A DNA stretch of 64,000 bases from Mesorhizobium mediterraneum (lineage in GTDB: Bacteria; Pseudomonadota; Alphaproteobacteria; Rhizobiales; Rhizobiaceae). Shown here piece after piece: positions 41,624 to 50,205 of this stretch; positions within the stretch are counted from its first letter, which is position 1, and each line of letters opens with the position of its first letter. The translations under genes and the position numbers were made by a program. The stretch is taken from NCBI RefSeq assembly GCF_002284565.1, contig NZ_NPKI01000012.1, positions 186,001 to 250,000 on the forward strand, read 5' to 3'. The notes under the pieces are model-generated. The model had not been told where the DNA came from. It saw only the letters and a list, made by a program, of their open reading frames with translations, and searched no databases.

Positions 41624-42769
41624 TCAGACGTCACTGATGACCTGTCCTTTGGACAGGATGTGGACCTTGTAGCCCGAAAAGATCTTCTGCGCCTCGCCGG
41701 CGGCGTAGAGCGCCTGATAGGCCTCATGCGGAATCAGCGCGTGGTTCTCGTAGCTCGACACGCCCTGCCGCGCAGCCTCCAGGTCGTCGGTGTCGATGAA
41801 GAACTCCTGCGTCGTCTTCTCGCTTGAAAACAGACCTTTGCGGCCTGGCTTCTCGGCCTTGGAATAGACCTCCTGGATGGTCCAGGTCAGCAGCCAGGCG
41901 TTTTCCGGCTTGCGCACCTTGGCCAGAACGTCGGTCACCGTCGAATTGTTCTCGGTGATCCCTGCCGAATAGAAGGGACCGAGCACGACGCGGCGCAGCT
42001 GCTTCGGGTGGAGCGGCTCGAAATCCTTGTCGAGGTTGACGGCGATCGTCGCCGGCGACAGCGTGTAGGCGGAATTCTTCTCGGTGAAGTCATCGAAGCG
42101 ATGGGCAAGCTCGGGATTGAGCAGCCCTTCAACGGGAAGCGGAATGTCGACCTTCTCGTTGAGCTTGCCGTTGCGGTCGACAAGCTGCTCGATCATCTCT
42201 TCGGAGGAATCCTCGACCGTCACCATGTAGACCAGCGGCAGGTTGGCGCTGCCGTCGAAGGTGGCCCAATGGACGAGGTAGTAAGGCCGCCCCGTCTTCG
42301 GATTGACCGAGACTTTTGCCGTCTGCGCCAATGTGAAGGGTCCGAAGGTCGTCTCGCTCTTGACGCCCTCCAGATAGAGCCGCTCGGCCATCGACTTCTG
42401 CAGCGCTTCGGGGAATTGCTTGTGGCGCAGGATGAAGTCGGCCATTTCCTCGCGCAACTCGTCGGCCAGCGGTATGTTGGCGAGACGCGTATCGGCCTGG
42501 CGGCGGTCGTTCTCCAGTTCGAGCAGGTTCTGGAAAACCGGAAAGCCGCTTTCGGCGCGCGAAATGCGGAACGTCTCCATGAAACCCAGCCGGTTGCGCC
42601 AGCAGGCAAAGGAGTTGTCGAGCCGCGCAATATATTCGGCGACGATCTTGGCGACGATGCCGTGCCGGTAGAGCGGCGAGCGATCGTCGCGCATGAACAC
42701 TTCGAGGCCGCTGAGCGCTGCCGTGATCGCCGAGAAATAACGCGTTGCCGCTTCGTTTTCGGGGGTCAT
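41624..42769 (-). CDS. Conserved hypothetical protein, second gene of the AAA operon
   Basis: A 381-residue soluble protein with no signal peptide or membrane span. The first 130 residues look helical (AATRYFSAITAALSGLEVFM), the centre looks beta-rich (PYYLVHWATFDGSANLPLVYMVTVED), and the tail is AYQALYAAGEAQKIFSGYKV. I do not recognise the family. It lies 35 bases downstream of the coiled-coil gene and 24 bases upstream of the AAA gene, so it is very likely part of the same machine. Confidence 0.7.
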   Translation of the reverse strand: MTPENEAATRYFSAITAALSGLEVFMRDDRSPLYRHGIVAKIVAEYIARLDNSFACWRNRLGFMETFRISRAESGFPVFQNLLELENDRRQADTRLANIPLADELREEMADFILRHKQFPEALQKSMAERLYLEGVKSETTFGPFTLAQTAKVSVNPKTGRPYYLVHWATFDGSANLPLVYMVTVEDSSEEMIEQLVDRNGKLNEKVDIPLPVEGLLNPELAHRFDDFTEKNSAYTLSPATIAVNLDKDFEPLHPKQLRRVVLGPFYSAGITENNSTVTDVLAKVRKPENAWLLTWTIQEVYSKAEKPGRKGLFSSEKTTQEFFIDTDDLEAARQGVSSYENHALIPHEAYQALYAAGEAQKIFSGYKVHILSKGQVISDV

Positions 42770-42804
42770 GCAGCCAGCCCTTGGGAGGTATGCGAGCGCA
42801 GCAA

Positions 42805-43893
42805 TTACGACTGCACGTAGTTTGCCGCATTGTGCTTCTTCAGCACGTCGTCGAAGCGGCGGGCAAAGGCATCGTCGGCCAGCTTCTTGCGGCGCTGGAT
42901 GTCGGCGGTCGCCACCATGTTCTTCTCGTGCATTTCGAGGAGATCGCCAATGTGCTTCTGCGAGGCAGCACCAATGCCGGCCATGGTCTCTTCGGCGGTG
43001 TTGTCGACCTGACTGCCCAGCGTGTTGATCTTGTGGGCGACGTCCTGCTGGGCGGCGGTCTTCAGCGAGTCTTCCAGCGCCTTGTAGAGCACGATGCGCT
43101 GCTCGGTATCGATGGTCAGCTTGTTGATCAGCGTCGACTGTGCCGCGATCTGGTTGTTGAGCGAATCGACGAAGGTCTGGAACATCGAGGTGTAGCGTTC
43201 CAGCGTCTGGCTTTCGGCCAGCAGCTCCTGCTCCTTGGCCTGCTTTTCGTTGTATTCCGTGGCCAGTTTCGAACGCTCGCCTTCAAGCTGCGTGCGCTCC
43301 TTCTGGCTGGTCGAGGCGGCGATCTTGTTCTCGATGTCGAGCAGCATCGGGTTGAGCTCTTCGATGCGCTTCTGCACGGTCTCGAGATTGGACATGGTTG
43401 TCTTGCGGCGTTCGATCACCTGCGACAGGCTGGCCTCGGAGGTCTTGTAGCGCTGGTCGAGAACCTGCTTCTGCGCCTTGAGGATGCCGACGATGGTATC
43501 GGATTTCGCCAGCAGCTCCTGCAGATTGCCGGCCAGCGACATGTTGCGGACACGGTCGGTGCGCATGCGCTGCTTGCTCTGACTGGAAAATATGCCGAGG
43601 AAGCTTTCCCAGCCGGTGTAGTTCTTCATGCTCTCGAATTCGGCACCGAAGACGTTGGTGGCGTCCTCCAGCCCGATGATCAGGTCGGCGATGTTGCCTT
43701 CCATCACCTTCTGCTGCTTCAGCACATCCTCGATGCGGGCGTTCTCGAGGTCGAAATTGGCGTCGCCGATCTTCTTGTCGGTCTTGGCGAGCGTGTCGAG
43801 CACCGTGCCGGACTGCTCGATTTTCGTGCGCATGTCCTGCACGACCTGCTTTGTCTTGGCAATTTCGGCATCGAAATTCTGCAATGTCGCCAT
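42805..43893 (-). CDS. Coiled-coil protein, first gene of the AAA operon (TelA-like architecture)
   Basis: A 362-residue protein that is almost wholly helical with heptad patterns (KTKQVVQDMRTKIEQSGTVL, then IERRKTTMSNLETVQKRIEEL and others). A short break at about 95-120 reads GWESFLGIFSSQSKQRMRTD. No transmembrane span. The layout, with a Gly/Phe break early and long coils after it, recalls tellurite-resistance TelA/KlaA proteins, but I cannot claim homology. ATG at 43893 follows GGGAGG. It leads the operon; a minus-strand terminator lies 120 bases upstream and insulates it. Confidence 0.75.
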   Translation of the reverse strand: MATLQNFDAEIAKTKQVVQDMRTKIEQSGTVLDTLAKTDKKIGDANFDLENARIEDVLKQQKVMEGNIADLIIGLEDATNVFGAEFESMKNYTGWESFLGIFSSQSKQRMRTDRVRNMSLAGNLQELLAKSDTIVGILKAQKQVLDQRYKTSEASLSQVIERRKTTMSNLETVQKRIEELNPMLLDIENKIAASTSQKERTQLEGERSKLATEYNEKQAKEQELLAESQTLERYTSMFQTFVDSLNNQIAAQSTLINKLTIDTEQRIVLYKALEDSLKTAAQQDVAHKINTLGSQVDNTAEETMAGIGAASQKHIGDLLEMHEKNMVATADIQRRKKLADDAFARRFDDVLKKHNAANYVQS

Positions 43894-44015
43894 AGGGGCC
43901 TCCCGCTTCGGCATCTGTTTCGTGTCGCGAACCGCCGCGAATATATGTGTGGCATGGGGGGAAGGGAAGGTGGAAGATTAGCAGGCCGATAAAGGATGGC
44001 GCCGAAGCCTGAAAC

Positions 44016-44038
44016 AAAAAACCCGCCTCGCGGCGGGT
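44016..44038 (-). terminator. Minus-strand intrinsic terminator upstream of the AAA operon
   Basis: ACCCGCC (44021-44027) pairs with GGCGGGT (44032-44038) across a four-base loop; read on the minus strand the stem is followed by TTTTTTGTTT (44012-44020). It is a strong terminator for minus-strand transcription, but no annotated minus-strand gene lies just upstream of it, so it either blocks antisense read-through or ends a small RNA. Confidence 0.7.
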
Positions 44039-44057
44039 GGTTGGCGCAATCAGCACC

Positions 44058-45467
44058 ATGCCCAAATCAATAGCATATCTGCCGTCACAAAGCAACCAAT
44101 CGCGTTTCTTCACGGTCGACAGGCTGCCACTGGACATTTGGTCAGCCGACGCGACAATGGCGCATGGAATCTGGCTGGGCGGCGCCTTGAACTTCGGCAA
44201 TGGACTGAAACAATTCCGGCGGCGGCTGCGCGCGCAAGTGCGTGGCCTGATGCGGTCAAGGATGCCGGTCGCCATGATCACCGGTTCCGTCGGCAAGAGC
44301 ACGACGAGCCGGATGCTGGCACGTATTCTCGAATGTCAGGGGCATGTCGTCGGCCTGACGACGACCGACGGCATTTATGTCGGCAGACAGATGATCCAGA
44401 GTGGCGACCGCGCTGGCTACAGCGGCGCGCGCACTGTGCTCGCCAGGCCCGACGTGACCGCCGCGGTTCTGGAGACGGCGCGCGGCGGCCTTAACCGGCG
44501 AGGGCTTTATCTCGGACGCTGCGACGTGGCGGCACTGCTCAACGTGCAGGACGAGCAGATCGGCATGGACGGCATCGAAACCGTTGCCGATATGGCCAGG
44601 CTGAAACGCAAGGTGACAGACGCCGCTCGGCGCGTCGTGCTTGGTGCTGATGACCCGTCGTGCCGTTTGCTGGCGGAGCAATATCGCCCGGGCCGGGTCA
44701 CGCTGTTCGGCTTCGAGACACAAGACGATCTGGTCAGGCGTCACATTGCTGGAGGTCACGTCGCTTTCGTGGTCGAACATGAAGCGGGCCGCGAATGGAT
44801 CGTTCGCCGCCAGGGCGACGCACGCCATTTGGTCGTCGACGCCTGGCAACTGCCTTCCTCGATGAACGGAGCCCTGCGCCACAACATAGCCAACGCAATG
44901 GCTGCGGCCGCACTTGCCGACGCCCTCGGCGTCCCTTTGGCCGTCATTGCCGAGGCGCTGCTTTCGCTATCGAATTCGGCAGAAGATTTGCCCAGCCGGT
45001 TCAACATTTTTGACCAGTATCCGTTCCGGATCGTGGTTGACCGGGCCAACAGTCCGCCCGCCACGCGGGCTTTGGTTGCGGCAGTGGCCCGAATCCCGGT
45101 TTCGGGCCGGCGTCTTTGCATGGTCAGCTGCTGGGGCAATCGCCCAGGGTTCAACTACGAACGGGTCGCCGCTGCGATCACGCCGGGATTCGACATTTTC
45201 ATATGCTACGAAGAGCCGATCTTCCGGCGCGGACGGCCGCCAGCCAAGATTGTCGAGTTGCTCAAGGCAGGTCTGATGAACTGCGGCGTGGCGGAAACCC
45301 GGATCCACAACGCCGGCAGTTACGAGGAAGGGCTGCGGCTGGCGGCCAGCCTCGCCACGGCGGACGATCTCCTGCTGGTGCTCGGCGCGCATGTCGGCGA
45401 CATCAAGCCGGTCATGGACGACGTCTTCGGCCCAGTCAGGTTGAAGGACGACGCGGGAAGGGCGTGA
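44058..45467 (+). CDS. Mur-ligase-like enzyme, cyanophycin-synthetase-type
   Basis: A 469-residue ATP-dependent ligase of the Mur family. The ATP loop is ITGSVGKSTTSR (74-85), and the block LETARGGLNRRGLY resembles the ETARGG signature of the C-terminal half of cyanophycin synthetase; ALRHNIANAMAAAALADALG matches the Mur central-to-C-terminal junction. The ATP-grasp half of cyanophycin synthetase is absent. It would form an amide bond between an acid and an amino group. The start is uncertain (ATG at 44058 or 44157). It overlaps the next Mur-like gene tail to tail by 32 bases. Confidence 0.82.
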   Translation: MPKSIAYLPSQSNQSRFFTVDRLPLDIWSADATMAHGIWLGGALNFGNGLKQFRRRLRAQVRGLMRSRMPVAMITGSVGKSTTSRMLARILECQGHVVGLTTTDGIYVGRQMIQSGDRAGYSGARTVLARPDVTAAVLETARGGLNRRGLYLGRCDVAALLNVQDEQIGMDGIETVADMARLKRKVTDAARRVVLGADDPSCRLLAEQYRPGRVTLFGFETQDDLVRRHIAGGHVAFVVEHEAGREWIVRRQGDARHLVVDAWQLPSSMNGALRHNIANAMAAAALADALGVPLAVIAEALLSLSNSAEDLPSRFNIFDQYPFRIVVDRANSPPATRALVAAVARIPVSGRRLCMVSCWGNRPGFNYERVAAAITPGFDIFICYEEPIFRRGRPPAKIVELLKAGLMNCGVAETRIHNAGSYEEGLRLAASLATADDLLLVLGAHVGDIKPVMDDVFGPVRLKDDAGRA

Positions 45468-46803
45468 AGCGCCGCCAGAGGCTCGCGCGTTTTCGTACCG
45501 CGCGCAGTTCATCTTTCTCGGCTGCGCGTATCTCCCGATGTTGCTCGAATGGAATCAGGTATTTCCCGCACTCCAGACAGCTTCTGGGATATCCGCAAAC
45601 CGGCTCCCAGCAGCGAACATCGTGGTCTGCGGCAAGGGCTATGCGTTCGAGATGCAGATTGCGTGAGCCTTTGACCAGAATGACTTCGTCCGGCCGTTGC
45701 GTGGCCCTGACGTGCTCGGCGACTTGGCGGACCGAGCGCATTTCGAGGAAGCGGCCACTGTCGCGATCCTCTTGTGCCGCACCGGAGCGATGGGCATGCT
45801 CGCCGACGAAGACAATCTGGTCGCAAACGGCGCGCGCGCCGCGATAGGCGCTGCCATAGGCCTTTGCCGGCTTGCCGGCATAGTCGGCGATCTGACCAAG
45901 CACCACGCGCTTGTAGCCGGCATCGGCACGGCCAAGCATGTCGAAAGCCAGCCCGAGCGAATGAAATGGCGTCTTCGCCGTGTCGACGAAGAACGTCGGC
46001 CCGCCACGCACTTGCCATACGCCGCACCGGGTCGGCATCGGCTCGAAGGTAGAGACCCTTTCGGCGATAATCCTGGCATCGACCCCGAGCTCAAGCGCCG
46101 CCGCAGCCGCTGCCGCCACGGCAAGCCAGAAATGTTCGGCGATGAGGCGTGTCCTGAGCGCAAGTGCGCCGCCTGGCCAGTGTATCGTCATGCTCAGTCG
46201 CTGGGGATAGGCGGCATGAATGTCGCATGCGCGGTATCGGGCGCGCTCCGAGCGGCCGAAGGTCACGGACGGCGCAACGGTGTTCAGTGCCATCGCCGCG
46301 ATAAGATCATCGTCGACGTTCAGGATGGCGAGGCCGTCCGGTGCCAGCGACTCGACCAGCGCCTGTTTCTCTGCGGCGACAGCAGCTCTGCCGCCGAATG
46401 CCGAGTGGTGCTCGTCGGCAATCAGCGTCATGATGGCGATGTCGGGTTTCAGAACCGAAGCCATCCGCGCCATGTCCCCCTTGGCCATGACCCCTAGTTC
46501 CATCACCGCATAGGCTGAATTTCGCGGCAAGCGCCAAAGCTTTTCGATCAGCCGGTTGAATGTGTTGCTCACCGTCAATTTGTGGACGGAACCGCTGCCT
46601 TCAAGGATATGAGCCAGAAGCTCCGCCGTCGTGGTCTTGGCCGAACTGCCGGTGATGCCGATCACGGTGGCTTTCGTTCGTCGACGGCGCAAGCGCGCCA
46701 TCGCTACGCGATATTTGCCCTTCAGTCGCCGCAAATTGGATCGCAAAGGTCCGGCGCGGTCGAGACCGAGCAGGCGTTTTGCTCGTGCGGAAAGTTGCTC
46801 CAT
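45436..46803 (-). CDS. MurF-type ligase-like enzyme with C-terminal cysteine cluster
   Basis: A 455-residue Mur ligase homologue. The ATP loop is GITGSSAKTTTAELL (49-63), NTFNRLIEKLWRLP and VMELGVMAKGDMARM resemble the MurF substrate region, ADEHHSAFGG the second ATP region, and VDTAKTPFHSLGLAFDML the C-terminal-domain hinge. After this, an added tail carries C398-x4-C-x5-C-x2-C412, a zinc-ribbon-like set not found in MurF, then a basic end. The ATG at 46803 is my choice; the frame is open to 46995. True MurF normally sits in the mra cluster, so this is a paralogue with another substrate. Confidence 0.8.
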   Translation of the reverse strand: MEQLSARAKRLLGLDRAGPLRSNLRRLKGKYRVAMARLRRRRTKATVIGITGSSAKTTTAELLAHILEGSGSVHKLTVSNTFNRLIEKLWRLPRNSAYAVMELGVMAKGDMARMASVLKPDIAIMTLIADEHHSAFGGRAAVAAEKQALVESLAPDGLAILNVDDDLIAAMALNTVAPSVTFGRSERARYRACDIHAAYPQRLSMTIHWPGGALALRTRLIAEHFWLAVAAAAAAALELGVDARIIAERVSTFEPMPTRCGVWQVRGGPTFFVDTAKTPFHSLGLAFDMLGRADAGYKRVVLGQIADYAGKPAKAYGSAYRGARAVCDQIVFVGEHAHRSGAAQEDRDSGRFLEMRSVRQVAEHVRATQRPDEVILVKGSRNLHLERIALAADHDVRCWEPVCGYPRSCLECGKYLIPFEQHREIRAAEKDELRAVRKRASLWRRFTPFPRRPST

Positions 46804-46991
46804 CTTGTCGACGCTTCCCCCCTGCGGCCCGGCGGGACGACCGGACAGGCGTTCATCTTCTACCTTGTCCACAGCCCGTTGCAACGTTGCGCCAGAGGGA
46901 GTCTGCACCGGCGTTGCCAATGTGAGGTTATGGCTTGGCGGCCGGCCTTCACAAACGCCGCATGATGGCGGGATTGCGGAAGGGCCGATGC

Positions 46992-48182
46992 TCAATCCGG
47001 CAGCCGCGCCGACAGGTCGTCGACGGCCTGCAGAATCGTCCGTTCGATCGCCGCGAAGGAATGCCTGTCGCGCGCGAACGCCCGCCCCGCGTCGGCGATC
47101 TTAGCGGCCGTTTGCGGCTCTGCGGCGAAGGTCACGATTTTCGCGGCAAGCTCGCCGGCATCGCTGCCGGACAGAAAGTGCGTGCCTGCTTCCAGGCCGA
47201 GCCCCTCGACAGCCTTTTTCGTGGCGCAGACGACCAGTCCGGCGGCCATCGCCTCCAGCACCTTGATGCGGGTTCCGCCGCCGAACCTGAGCGGGATCGG
47301 CGCATAGCCGGCGGCGGCCAGCAGGTCCGGCAGACGCGGCGGGTTTTCGACGAGATTGAGCCCGTGCGTTGCGCAGTAGTGGCGCACGATTTCGCGCGGG
47401 TTCTTGCCGGCGACGGTGATCGACCAGTCGCGGCCGGACGCCGCAAGGCGCGGCACCATCTTGCGGCCGATCTGCTTGACCGCGTCGATGTTGGGGAAGT
47501 AGCCGAGGTGGCCGATGAAACAGAGGCGGATTTCCTGGTATCGCCGGGCGGCAATCGGCAGGGAAAGCACGGCCTCGTCGGGGATGGGATTGGCGATCAC
47601 CTTGACGAAGTCAGGGGCAGGGGCCGGTCCCAGTGCCAGCGTCGCCCGGTCCGCTTCGGAGCAGACCCAGACCTGGTCGGCCGTCTTCGCGGCCAGGATA
47701 TCGGCTTCGCGTGCCTGGGCAATCTTGGCCCGATGCTCGCGAAAACGCCGCAGACGCTGCCACAAGGACAGCGCGCCGATGCGGTCCGCCAGCGTGCGCG
47801 AATCGATGTTGTGCAGGTCGACGACGGTCCGACCGCCATGCTCCGGGGCCAACGCCAGCAATTGCGAAAGTGCGATGTCTTCGACCACGACGAGGTCGGG
47901 CGCAAAATTTTTCCAGATCGCGGCCGCTTCGGCCAGTTCGTCGGCCGGGATCAAATGCACGGTCGGATGCGCGCTGCGCTTCTGCCAGGGGCCGCGACCG
48001 CGGGCCGCCTCGATGATCCGGTGCCGGATGTTGGGCGGCGGGGACGGCGCCGGCCCGCCAGTGAAGCTCACGGTCAGAACTTCGCCGAGCGCGGTGAGCG
48101 CCCGCGCATTGGCGGCGTTCCTGATTTCGGCGCCCGAAACCGGTGGATACGGACAGTCGACCGTGAATTGCAGAATTTTCAT
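46992..48182 (-). CDS. Glycosyltransferase family 4
   Basis: A 396-residue GT-B enzyme. MKILQFTVDCPYPPVSGAEIRN opens the N-terminal Rossmann domain; the C-terminal donor-sugar site is IPLRFGGGTRIKVLEAMAAGLVV with the typical E-x7-E-like pair, preceded by GHLGYFPNIDAV. It transfers a sugar to a glycan or lipid acceptor in the cytoplasm. No polysaccharide cluster surrounds it. It is directly upstream of the MurF-like gene on the same strand, which allows a joint role in building a surface molecule, by inference. Confidence 0.87.
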   Translation of the reverse strand: MKILQFTVDCPYPPVSGAEIRNAANARALTALGEVLTVSFTGGPAPSPPPNIRHRIIEAARGRGPWQKRSAHPTVHLIPADELAEAAAIWKNFAPDLVVVEDIALSQLLALAPEHGGRTVVDLHNIDSRTLADRIGALSLWQRLRRFREHRAKIAQAREADILAAKTADQVWVCSEADRATLALGPAPAPDFVKVIANPIPDEAVLSLPIAARRYQEIRLCFIGHLGYFPNIDAVKQIGRKMVPRLAASGRDWSITVAGKNPREIVRHYCATHGLNLVENPPRLPDLLAAAGYAPIPLRFGGGTRIKVLEAMAAGLVVCATKKAVEGLGLEAGTHFLSGSDAGELAAKIVTFAAEPQTAAKIADAGRAFARDRHSFAAIERTILQAVDDLSARLPD

Positions 48183-48273
48183 TTTGGCCCCCGCCTGGAT
48201 CGTAGCTGGGCACCGATGAAAGCGAAATAGCGCTGGTCAGGCTCAATGCATGTCGCACAAAAGCATGTGCGCT

Positions 48274-48879
48274 TTAGGTGAAGCCGATGAAATCGTCGGG
48301 CGAGGCGCGGCCCATTTCCTCTTCCCAATGGCGGCGGCAGAGCGAGACATAGACATCCTTGCCGATCGCCACCTGTTCGCCCTGTCTCGCCACCTTGCCG
48401 TCGGCGCCAAGGCGCACGACCATCGTCGCCTTGCGGCCGCAGCGGCAGATGGTGCGCACCTCGCGCAATTCGTCTGATATCGCCAGAAGCGCACGCGAGC
48501 CGGAAAACAGCTTGCCCTGGAAATCCGTGCGCAGGCCGTAGCACATCACCGGGATGTCCAGCCGGTCGGCGATGCGGGCGAGCTGCCATGCTTGCTCCTC
48601 CTCGAGGAACTGTGCCTCGTCGACGAAGACGCAATGCACCGTCGTATGGTCGTGATGCTCGGCGACCCGGGCGAACAAATCGTCGCCGTCGCGGAACATC
48701 TCGGCTTCCGTCTCAAGGCCGATGCGCGACGAGATCAGCCCGGTATCGCCCTTGCGGTAGTGGCCGGCGACGAACAGCATCGTCGTCATGCCGCGCTCGC
48801 GGTAATTGTAGGAAGCCTGCAGCAGCATCGTCGTCTTGCCGGCATTCATCGTCGCATAGTGGAAGTACAGCTTGGCCAT
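48274..48879 (-). CDS. tdk: Thymidine kinase
   Basis: A 201-residue type II thymidine kinase for pyrimidine salvage. HYATMNAGKTTMLLQ carries the phosphate loop (11-17), VFVDEAQFL the catalytic Glu88, and CYGLRTDFQGKLF the thymidine lasso region. The zinc site is built from Cys145, Cys147 (ICRCGRK) and a later Cys/His pair (SLCRRHW). Length is normal. It lies 91 bases upstream of the glycosyltransferase gene on the same strand and is divergent from choX. Confidence 0.95.
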   Translation of the reverse strand: MAKLYFHYATMNAGKTTMLLQASYNYRERGMTTMLFVAGHYRKGDTGLISSRIGLETEAEMFRDGDDLFARVAEHHDHTTVHCVFVDEAQFLEEEQAWQLARIADRLDIPVMCYGLRTDFQGKLFSGSRALLAISDELREVRTICRCGRKATMVVRLGADGKVARQGEQVAIGKDVYVSLCRRHWEEEMGRASPDDFIGFT

Positions 48880-49146
48880 GCCGCCCTTTTAAGCCGAGTT
48901 CGCATGGCGCGGGGAGGGGGCGTCCTCACATTCCACCGGAAAGGCGCATTTCATCGGAAAAGCGGCTGGCCAGCAGAAAAGCGGCTGGAGCAGCAGGCAG
49001 CGTGTCGCTGATCGGCCAGTCCGCGCCGTTGATCGCGATTGCCTTATTGCTTGAAACCGCACCAGAATGGTGTTTGGCTGACGAAACAAAGCGGAGATAA
49101 AAACCGTAACTTCGCTTCGCCAAAGAATCGAAATGGGAGAATTTTT
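48880..49146. other. Divergent tdk/choX promoter region
   Basis: 267 bases with no gene that I can support. GAAAAGCGGCTGG occurs twice (48957-48969 and 48976-48988), a 13-bp direct repeat with a 19-bp period, of unknown meaning. The end carries GGGAGA before the choX ATG. Confidence 0.4.
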
Positions 49147-50082
49147 ATGTCGCGTCTCAATTCCTTCGTCGCCGGCCTCGGCCTGGCGGCTTTCCTGTCC
49201 ACCAGTGCAGCTTTCGCCGCCGATCCGGAAAGCTGTAAGACGGTGCGTCTCTCCGATGTCGGCTGGACCGATATCCAGGCGACGACCGGCGTCGCCTCGG
49301 TGCTGCTCACCGCGCTCGGCTACGAGCCGGAAGTGATCCAGCTTTCGGTGCCGGTGACCTACGCGTCGCTGAAGAACAAGGACCTCGACGTCTTCCTCGG
49401 CAACTGGATGCCGTCGATGACCGCCGACATCAAGGAGTACACCGCCGACGGCTCGGTCGAGACCGTCAGCGAAAACCTCAGCGGCGCCGGTTACGGCATC
49501 GTCGTGCCGACCTATGTGGCGGACGCCGGCGTCAAGACGCTGACCGACCTCGGCAAGTTCAAGGACAAGTTCGACGGCAAGATCTATGGCATCGAGGCCG
49601 GCAATGACGGCAACCGCATCATCCTCGACATGATCAAGGACCCGGCGACCAATCTCGAAGGTTTCGAACTGGTCGAATCCTCCGAGGCCGGCATGCTCAC
49701 CCAGGCCGAGCAGTCGATGAAGAACAACGAATGGATCGCCTTCCTCGGCTGGACGCCGCATCCGGTGATGGGCGCCATGAAACTCGCCTATCTCGACGGC
49801 ATGGGCGACAGCGGCTTCGGCGCCGCCACCGTGCATACCAACGTGCGCAAGGGCTACATGACCGAATGCCCGAATGTCGGCAAGTTCATCGCCAATCTGA
49901 AGTTCAATCTGGACATGGAAGGCGAGATGATGGACGCGATCCTGAAGGGCGGCGACGCCAATACGGTCGCGACCGACTGGCTGAAGAAGCACCCGGATGC
50001 GGTCACCCCCTGGCTTGCCGGCGTGACCACTTTCGACGGCGGCGATGCGGCGGCGGCGGTCAAGACCGCGCTCGGAAGCTGA
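49147..50082 (+). CDS. choX: Choline ABC transporter, periplasmic binding protein
   Basis: A 311-residue binding protein. Signal peptide 1-24 ends AFA before AD. The aromatic choline cage seen in the Sinorhizobium ChoX structure (Trp43, Trp90, Tyr119, Trp205) is found here as Trp40, Trp87, Tyr116 and Trp202, with identical spacing, which supports the choline assignment. It leads the choXWV operon for high-affinity uptake of choline as an osmoprotectant precursor and carbon/nitrogen source. ATG at 49147 follows GGGAGA. A partial terminator after the stop would make this the most abundant product. Confidence 0.94.
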   Translation: MSRLNSFVAGLGLAAFLSTSAAFAADPESCKTVRLSDVGWTDIQATTGVASVLLTALGYEPEVIQLSVPVTYASLKNKDLDVFLGNWMPSMTADIKEYTADGSVETVSENLSGAGYGIVVPTYVADAGVKTLTDLGKFKDKFDGKIYGIEAGNDGNRIILDMIKDPATNLEGFELVESSEAGMLTQAEQSMKNNEWIAFLGWTPHPVMGAMKLAYLDGMGDSGFGAATVHTNVRKGYMTECPNVGKFIANLKFNLDMEGEMMDAILKGGDANTVATDWLKKHPDAVTPWLAGVTTFDGGDAAAAVKTALGS

Positions 50083-50116
50083 GCCGATAACCTTGAATTC
50101 GGGATAATTGGAACGA

Positions 50117-50147
50117 GGGCAGCCACGTAGAAAAGGCTGCCCTTTTT
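50117..50147 (+). terminator. Intra-operon terminator between choX and choW
   Basis: GGGCAGCC (50117-50124) pairs with GGCTGCCC (50135-50142), followed by TTTTT. Such a stem after the binding-protein gene lets most transcripts stop here and keeps permease levels lower. Confidence 0.75.
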
Positions 50148-50205
50148 CATATCCTGTGACAAGATGACCGTCCGGCAAGGACGGCGCCGACAGAAGAGGG
50201 GCTAG

